Below are positions 14,562 to 20,500 of a stretch of 23,352 nt of DNA, piece by piece (within the stretch, counting starts at the first letter, position 1; each line of letters starts with the position of its first letter). The position numbers were made by a program, and so were the translations under genes. The notes under the pieces were generated by a model. That model made no database searches. It was not told the origin of the DNA and saw only the letters and a list, made by a program, of their open reading frames with translations. Source of the stretch: Thermococcus sp. (GTDB lineage: Archaea; Methanobacteriota_B; Thermococci; Thermococcales; Thermococcaceae); contig NZ_JAMONU010000192.1 of NCBI RefSeq assembly GCF_027066465.1, forward strand, positions 1 to 23,352, read 5' to 3'.

Positions 14562-15026
14562 TCACCCGAGTTCAATTAGTGGCTGTCCGGTATCTACGGT
14601 GTCGCCTTCTTTGACGTAGATTTTCTTCACTACACCATCCCTCGGAGCTGGAATTTCGTTCTCCATCTTCATGGCCTCAAGAACCAGCAGACCCTGACCC
14701 ACTCTAACCCTGTCACCCTCACTCACGAGAATCCTGAGAACCTTACCGGGCATTGGAGCGGTAACGACGTTCTCAGAACCAGCCGGAAGGGACCGTGAAA
14801 CAGGAGCCGGTGCCGGCACGCTCGCTGGGGCGGGAGTTGGTGGCTGAACGGCAGGTGCCTCAACGGTAGTAGCTGCGGGCGCAGTTGACGGCAGGGTTAT
14901 TCCAAGTCCCTCCGCCTCGACCTCGTAGTTCTTGCCCTCGAACGACACCCTGAACCTGCCGTTGGGAAGCTCTTCAACCTCAACCTCGTATTCAACACCG
15001 TCTATGATGACCCTAACCTTCGCCAT
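14562..15026 (-). CDS. Biotin carboxyl carrier subunit (gamma) of the Na+-pumping decarboxylase
   Basis: A 154-residue biotin carrier that shuttles CO2 from the carboxyltransferase to the membrane beta subunit. Residues 1-45 form a small beta domain (VRVIIDGVEYEVEVEEL). Residues 46-80 are an Ala/Pro-rich flexible linker. Residues 85-154 are the biotinyl domain with EAMKMEN, where Lys120 is the biotinylation site. The ATG at 15026 follows GGTGA, two bases after the stop of the delta subunit. Further in-frame GTG codons upstream belong to that binding site and the neighbouring gene. A biotin protein ligase is required but is not in the window. Confidence 0.94.
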   Translation of the reverse strand: MAKVRVIIDGVEYEVEVEELPNGRFRVSFEGKNYEVEAEGLGITLPSTAPAATTVEAPAVQPPTPAPASVPAPAPVSRSLPAGSENVVTAPMPGKVLRILVSEGDRVRVGQGLLVLEAMKMENEIPAPRDGVVKKIYVKEGDTVDTGQPLIELG

Positions 15027-15028
15027 GT

Positions 15029-15421
15029 TCACCACTTCCCTATCTCGTAGTTGAAATCCTCAACTTCCTCCATACTCGTCTGCAACCCGTAGAGGCGCCA
15101 GACATCGGAAACCTTCCTCTTGAAAGGCAGAGGGCGGAGCGCTTCGGCTTTTTTGGCCAGATAGGCGAGAATGGCCGCTGTAATGATTGCCAAATCCCTC
15201 GGCGGAATCTTCTCCTCGCGAACTTCCTCCCCTTCGGTCTTTTTGGGGGCTTCAACTACGGCGGGCTTTGCAGCGGCCCTCGTCTCCCTCTCTATCAGCC
15301 TTCTCTCAAGCCAGCCCACGAAGTAGAGGATTATGGCCAGTATCGTCAGGACCAGGAAGACTATCGTGACGCCGAGCACCGTGATGTTAAGCCCCTCAAG
15401 GAACTCACCCATCGTTACCAT
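15029..15421 (-). CDS. OadG-like delta subunit of the Na+-pumping decarboxylase
   Basis: A 130-residue small subunit of the OadG/MmdD type, which helps assemble the decarboxylase complex. One long transmembrane helix is visible at about 13-38 (ITVLGVTIVFLVLTILAIILY), with a short outside N-terminus. It is followed by a charged linker (EAPKKTEGEEVREEKIPP) and a C-terminal helix with IITAAILAYLAKKAEALRP. The membrane-helix-then-linker plan is typical of the family, but sequence conservation is low, so operon context carries much weight. GAGGTGG precedes the ATG. It lies nine bases after the alpha subunit and two before the biotin carrier. Confidence 0.85.
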   Translation of the reverse strand: MVTMGEFLEGLNITVLGVTIVFLVLTILAIILYFVGWLERRLIERETRAAAKPAVVEAPKKTEGEEVREEKIPPRDLAIITAAILAYLAKKAEALRPLPFKRKVSDVWRLYGLQTSMEEVEDFNYEIGKW

Positions 15422-15430
15422 GCTTCCACC

Positions 15431-16999
15431 TCACAGCGGTATGTTGCCGTGCTTCTTTGGAGGCAATTTAACGCGCTTGCTCTCCAAAGCTTCAAGCGCC
15501 ATAATCACCTTCGCCCTCGTTTCAGCGGGGTCGATGACGTCGTCTATGTAGCCGCGCGAAGCCGCGACGTACGGGTTGGCGAACTTCTCGCGGTACTCGG
15601 CTATCTTCTGCCGTCTAACTTCCTCCGGGTTCTCAGCCGCTGCTATTTCCTTGCGGAATATGATGTTCGCCGCTCCCTCAGGACCCATGACAGCTATCTC
15701 CGCTGTCGGCCAGGCAAAAACGAGGTCCGCTCCCAGGTGCTTGCTTCCCATCGCGAGGTAGGCTCCGCCGTAGGCCTTTCTGAGTATAACGGTTACCATA
15801 GGAACCGTCGCCTCGGCATAGGCGTAGAGGACCTTCGCGCCGTGCCTGATTATTCCCCTGCTTTCTTGGTCAACGCCGGGTAAATAACCGGGAACGTCCA
15901 CGAGCGTGACTATCGGGATGTTGAAGGCGTCGCAGGTTCTGACGAAGCGAGCTATCTTGTCGGAGCTGTCTATGTCGAGAACTCCGGCGAAGTACTTAGG
16001 GTTGTTGGCTACTATACCGACGGTCTGGCCGTTCATCCTTCCGAAGCCAACCACAGCGTTCGGGGCGAAGTACGGGAGGATTTCAAGGAAGTCCGGGTTG
16101 CCGTTCTCGTCGCGGTCAACTATCTCATAGATGACCTCCCTGACGTCGTAGGGCTTGTTCGGGTCGTCCGGGACGATTTCGTAGAGCCTCTCGCTCTTCC
16201 TGAAGGGCAAATCGTTCGTCTTGACGCGAGGTGGCTTCTCCATGTTGTTGGAGGGCAGGTAGCTCACGAGACGCCTTATTAAAGCCAGAACTTCCTCGTC
16301 GCTCTTGCCTATGAGGTGGGCCTGACCAGCTTTCTGCGCGTGAACCATCGCTCCACCGAGCTGGACCGGTGTGACCTCAACGCCGGTAACCGCTTTGACG
16401 ACCTGCGGGCCTGTGATGAACATGAAGCTCGCCGGGTTGTCCACCATGAGGATGAAGTCACCGATTGCAGGACTGTAAACGGCCCCACCGGCGCACGGTC
16501 CCATGATTGCGGTAATCTGAGGAACGACACCACTGAGAATCGTGTTCATTTTGAAAATCTCGCCGTAGCCTTTGAGGGCATCGACACCCTCCTGAATCCT
16601 CGCTCCTCCGGAGTCGTTGAGGCCTATGACCGGAGCACCGGCTTCAAGGGCCAGCTCCATTATGCGCTTAATCTTCGCCGCGTGCATCTCGCCGAGCGAA
16701 CCGCCCATGACTGTGAAGTCCTGCGCGTATACGAAGACCAGCCTGCCATCGATGGTTCCGTAGCCGGTGATGACGCCGTCAGCGGGCAGTTCCTTCTTGT
16801 CGAGGCCAAACTCAGTGCCCCTGTGCCTGACGAACATTCCGATTTCCACGAAGCTCCCGGGGTCGAGGAGCTTCTCAATCCTCTCGCGGGCGGTGAGCTT
16901 TCCTTTAGCGTGCTGCTTTTCTATAGCATCCTCGCCGCCCATCTTGAGAATCTTCTCCCTTCTCTCGTAAAGCTCGTTGAGCTTTTCCTCCATGCTCAT
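15431..16999 (-). CDS. Carboxyltransferase (alpha) subunit, methylmalonyl-CoA decarboxylase / acyl-CoA carboxylase type
   Basis: A 522-residue cytosolic carboxyltransferase of the propionyl-CoA carboxylase beta family. It moves a carboxyl group between an acyl-CoA such as methylmalonyl-CoA and biotin. Visible motifs are GGSLGEMHAAKI, LNDSGGARIQEGVDALKGYGEIF, GPCAGGAVYSPAIGDFILM (oxyanion-hole glycines) and RKAYGGAYLAMGSKHLGADLV, with full family length. The co-transcribed membrane beta and OadG-like subunits favour a Na+-pumping decarboxylase over an ATP-dependent carboxylase; no biotin carboxylase gene is present. GGGGGA precedes the ATG at 16999. It is first in the operon. Methylmalonyl-CoA as substrate is inferred from family. 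Confidence 0.93.
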   Translation of the reverse strand: MSMEEKLNELYERREKILKMGGEDAIEKQHAKGKLTARERIEKLLDPGSFVEIGMFVRHRGTEFGLDKKELPADGVITGYGTIDGRLVFVYAQDFTVMGGSLGEMHAAKIKRIMELALEAGAPVIGLNDSGGARIQEGVDALKGYGEIFKMNTILSGVVPQITAIMGPCAGGAVYSPAIGDFILMVDNPASFMFITGPQVVKAVTGVEVTPVQLGGAMVHAQKAGQAHLIGKSDEEVLALIRRLVSYLPSNNMEKPPRVKTNDLPFRKSERLYEIVPDDPNKPYDVREVIYEIVDRDENGNPDFLEILPYFAPNAVVGFGRMNGQTVGIVANNPKYFAGVLDIDSSDKIARFVRTCDAFNIPIVTLVDVPGYLPGVDQESRGIIRHGAKVLYAYAEATVPMVTVILRKAYGGAYLAMGSKHLGADLVFAWPTAEIAVMGPEGAANIIFRKEIAAAENPEEVRRQKIAEYREKFANPYVAASRGYIDDVIDPAETRAKVIMALEALESKRVKLPPKKHGNIPL

Positions 17000-17040
17000 G
17001 AGAATTCCCCCTGAGGTTTCTTGAGGGTTGTAGTTTGTAA

Positions 17041-17052
17041 AGTTTAAAAGGG
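17041..17052 (-). promoter_or_regulatory. TATA box of the decarboxylase operon
   Basis: On the minus strand CCCTTTTAAACT lies about 42-53 bases before the alpha-subunit ATG. Transcription would start near 17020 with a leader of about 20 bases containing GGGGGA. It is the best AT-rich match in the 122-base spacer. Confidence 0.55.
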
Positions 17053-17101
17053 TTTTTGAGGAGCGAAATTCATCCGAGAATGGATAATTTGTCCAATGGC
17101 T

Positions 17102-17117
17102 GGGAAAAAAGAAGGAG
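17102..17117 (-). terminator. T-rich terminator after aIF2-beta
   Basis: Directly after the aIF2-beta stop the minus strand reads CTCCTTCTTTTTTCCC. Such a tract after a stop is typical of archaeal termination. The rest of the spacer (17000-17101) holds the operon promoter and leader; nothing else was seen there. Confidence 0.5.
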
Positions 17118-17121
17118 AACC

Positions 17122-17550
17122 TCAGAGGTGCTGGATTGGCGTTTCGGCACCGCAGGCCTCACACTTGAGGAAGTGGAAGCGTCCGCGCTTGATAATCTTG
17201 GTATCGGGGCTTCCACAGACCGGACAGATGACGTACTCCTTGAGATACTTCTTCATCTTGTTGGCTATTAAGTATGGAGTGAAGCGTCCCTGCAGGATTA
17301 CGCGCCTGCCCTCGAGCGTTCCCGCCGTAGCAACCTCGCGCAGGATGAACTTCAGGAGATGGTTCGGGTCGCGGTTCATCGCTTCCGCTATGTCAACGAA
17401 GTTCTCGATTATCGTCCTGTTACCGGCTATTGTAACGACCGCCGGCGGGACCTCGAAACGGGACCTGTGGGACTTCACGTTCTCGGGCAACTCCTCGTAA
17501 GCCTTATCGAGGAGCTTCTCGAAGTCGTAAAAGTCAATGCTCTCGCTCAT
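17122..17550 (-). CDS. Translation initiation factor aIF2, beta subunit
   Basis: A 142-residue subunit of heterotrimeric aIF2, which brings initiator Met-tRNA to the small ribosomal subunit. The N-terminal helix (DFEKLLDKAYEELP) that contacts the gamma subunit is present. A central alpha/beta domain follows (RTIIENFVDIAEAMNRDPNHLLKFI, GTLEGRRVILQGRF). The C-terminal zinc ribbon has Cys109/Cys112 in CPVC and Cys130/Cys133 in CEAC. Length fits archaeal aIF2-beta, which lacks the long lysine-rich eukaryotic N-terminus. GGGGTGAGA precedes the ATG. It lies 44 bases downstream of MCM, a neighbourhood I recall from other Thermococcales, and seems to have its own TATA box. Confidence 0.96.
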   Translation of the reverse strand: MSESIDFYDFEKLLDKAYEELPENVKSHRSRFEVPPAVVTIAGNRTIIENFVDIAEAMNRDPNHLLKFILREVATAGTLEGRRVILQGRFTPYLIANKMKKYLKEYVICPVCGSPDTKIIKRGRFHFLKCEACGAETPIQHL

Positions 17551-17578
17551 CTTCTCACCCCCTCATAGGTTTCCCCTT

Positions 17579-17591
17579 CGCTTTATAACCT
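17579..17591 (-). promoter_or_regulatory. Putative TATA box of aIF2-beta
   Basis: On the minus strand AAGGTTATAAAGC sits in the 44-base gap between the MCM stop and the aIF2-beta ATG, about 29-40 bases before that ATG. Transcription would begin near 17560, allowing independent expression of the factor downstream of the intein-laden gene. Confidence 0.55.
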
Positions 17592-17594
17592 TTG

Positions 17595-20500
17595 TCAGAG
17601 CATCCTGTAAAAGCCGGGTCTTGGCTCGTAGATTCTGCCATCGGCTTTGAGCTCCTCGATGAGCTTCTCGACCTCGCGCTTGCTCCCAACTCCCGCCTGC
17701 TTCGCGGCCTCGATTACCTTATCGGCCGGTGCCCCGTAGTCGCCTTCCCCTTCGAGGTTTTTGATTATATCGACCAGCTTCTCTATCTTGCTGAGCTTCT
17801 TGGAGCTCTTGCCTATCTCCAGTATCGAGACGTCTATGTTGCCCTCTTCATCAACCGCTATGGTTTTCATCATGGCCTCGATGAGCTCTATTGCCGCTCT
17901 CGCATCCTCGCGCGTTACCGTCTCACTCAGCCTCATTCTCGCGTGGGCCTCGCTGAGACGTATAAGGGCTTCGAGCTGTCTCGCGGTTATCGGAATCGGC
18001 TGAATTTCTTCATCGTTGCTCCTCTTCAGACCCTTCCTCATCTTGACGTAGTAGCGCTTGATCTCCTCCATGGCTTCCCTGCTCAGGACCGGGTGGACGT
18101 TCTTCCTCGCGTAGGCTATGTACTTCTTGAGCAGGTCGTAGGGTATCTTCGGCGTAACCGCTTCGGCCTCACCACGCCTGACGCGCAGTATGTGCTCGGC
18201 TATCTGGGCATCAACCTTTTCATCCGGCTCGTCGAGCAGGAGGAATATGAGGTCGAAACGGCTCAGCAGAGTTGGCGGAAGGTCGAGCTGTTCCGGAAGG
18301 GACTTGTGCCTGTTAAAGCGGCCGAACTTCGGGTTGGCGGCAGCTATAACGGTCGTCCTCGCGTTGAGGGTGGCTGTAATGCCGGCCTTGGAGATGCTTA
18401 TCGTGTTGTGGAGAACCAGCCCGTGGGAGACAAAGAGGTGGTACGGCTCAACGGTTACGTCGTAGACCCACTCCCAGCGGTCGTTGGGGATTTCCTCGAC
18501 CTTTGTGACCCGGAGGAAGCGGAGATTGCCCTCAACAAGTCTCTTTATGTCGTTGAGCTTTTTCTCAACATTTCTAAGCCTTTCCCTCGCAATTTCGAGA
18601 AGAGCGTTTGTTGTTTCTTTATGTCCTCTCCTGAGCCTGTAAAGGGTCGTCGAATAGGGAGTGCCCAGCTTCTCAGATAGCTCTTTAACAATAACGAAGG
18701 TCCTCAGCGCCTCAACGTCTCCCCTCTCAAGGGCGCTCTTAAGTTCGGCGATTCTCCCCTCGGCCTTCGCAAGGTAGTCCATTACACGCTCTCTGTTGGC
18801 GTTTTGGCGGGCGGTTATGTTGTTGGTAAGACCGCCGTCGTTCACGTGAAGGACGTTCAAAACCTCCCTCAGGGATTCGAGAACCTCAGTCGGAACGATG
18901 TCGCGGTAGTTGCGCTTTCTCCTGGAGACCTCGATAAGCTTCTCTATCTTCCCTATCCTCGGGTCGTCCTGAACAATTTCAGCGAAGCGCTCCATGTCGG
19001 CAGTACCGCTCACGATGACCTTGTAGTAGGTCGTCTCTCCCCTCTTCTCCTCGAAGATGTAAGAGTATATCCCAAGGCTCAGCAGTAGGTCCTGGAGGTC
19101 TTCCGCCATGGCTCTTGACGACGTTGTGAGGCCAACGCGGTACTTGTCCACGAAGCCGTCTCCCTTGAAGAACGCGTTGAGGAAGGCCCTTCTCGCGGTT
19201 TCGTTGGCGCCGAAAACCCTGGCGGGAACCCTCTTCCGGCGAGCGGGTCTTTCGTCACCCTTCTCGGGAAACGCCTCCGGGAACTCGCTTAGAAGCTTGG
19301 TGTAAAAGTCCTTTGAGATGACGCGCACAGTGTAGAGCCTCTTCTCTCCAGGCCTCTCGCGAATCTGAACGCCGTACTTAACGCCGAGTTCCTCAAGGAG
19401 TCCCTTGAACTCCTCAACGAGCTTCTCATCGGTGTTCGTGAAGCCTATCTCGTAGTAGCCGTTGCCGGGGTTAGCGTAGCTGAAGCCTTCCGACAGGAGG
19501 AAACCGAGGAGTTTGGCAGTGGTCTCATCAAGGTGGTTCCCTTCGGAGGAAAGGTAGCGCCTGACCGCGAGGACGAGGTCGTCGGGTTTCACTTCCTCCG
19601 CCGGCTTCTCCCTTATTTCACCGTTCTCCCACACCATAATCGGGTGCTCTGGGGTTACCGTTATCTCCCTGCCGTTCGAGAACCTCAGCCGTATGAACTT
19701 ATCCGGCGCTCTGTGCCTGCTCACGCGGTCCGCTTTAACCTTCACGATTTCCTTCCGCTCGAGGTCGTAAGCGGGGAGCTCTATGTCATCAACGGGTAGT
19801 ATCTCGGTGTCCCTGCCGAGTATCACCTTATCGCGGTTGGCCTCGATTAGGGAATCCACCAGCTCGCCTATTTTCACCTTCCTGCCGTCCGCTAAGAGAA
19901 GCTCGAAGTCGTGGTGGTAGCTCTGCTGTTCCAGCGCTTCGTGAATCGCGCTCCTGTCCCTGTCGCTCATCTTGTCGAACTCGTCGATTAGTGCGAACCC
20001 ACCATCCGCTAAGACGAGAACACCAGCTTCCAGAACCCACGAGCCCGTGAACTCGTCCCTGACTGCGGCGGCCGTGTTGTGGACGACGAAACCATTGGCA
20101 ATGAAGCTGTGAGAGCCCTCTACCGTTAGGTCGTAGACGTGGTTGTAAGGCGATTTTATCATTTCTGCTTCCCTGACCTTCTCCCACAGGTAGTCCGAGG
20201 TAGCAAGTTCTTTTAACTTTTCAAGCTTTGCCTTGACGTTCTCTTCCCCTGCATAATGTTCACTGAGAAGCCAAGCAAGTTTGGAGTACAGAGATTTGTC
20301 TCTGCTTTCAAGAACCCTTGCCACCTTGACGAGAAGCCCAAACTTAAGCCTGCGTGGTCTCTTTCTGAGGAACAGCTCGTAGAATTTCTTGTAATCCATC
20401 CCCAGCTCCTCTGGTTTCAGCGTCTTCCCAATCGCAATCCTGAGGTCTTCGGGAAGCTCAACGGGAGACTCCTCCAGTTTTGCCTTTGAAAGGTTCTCAA

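Noticed and set aside
15431..16999. Reading the carboxyltransferase as part of an ATP-dependent propionyl-CoA carboxylase
   Set aside because: No biotin carboxylase gene is present, and the same operon encodes the membrane Na+-pump beta subunit and an OadG-like subunit.
16316..17014. Plus-strand frame of 232 codons antisense to the decarboxylase alpha gene
   Set aside because: It mirrors a strongly conserved carboxyltransferase gene and has no binding site.
17592..18680. Long plus-strand open frame of 362 codons inside the MCM gene
   Set aside because: It is antisense to the conserved MCM C-terminus and intein 3, lacks a binding site, and its translation has no recognisable domain; it is a by-product of GC-rich codon use.
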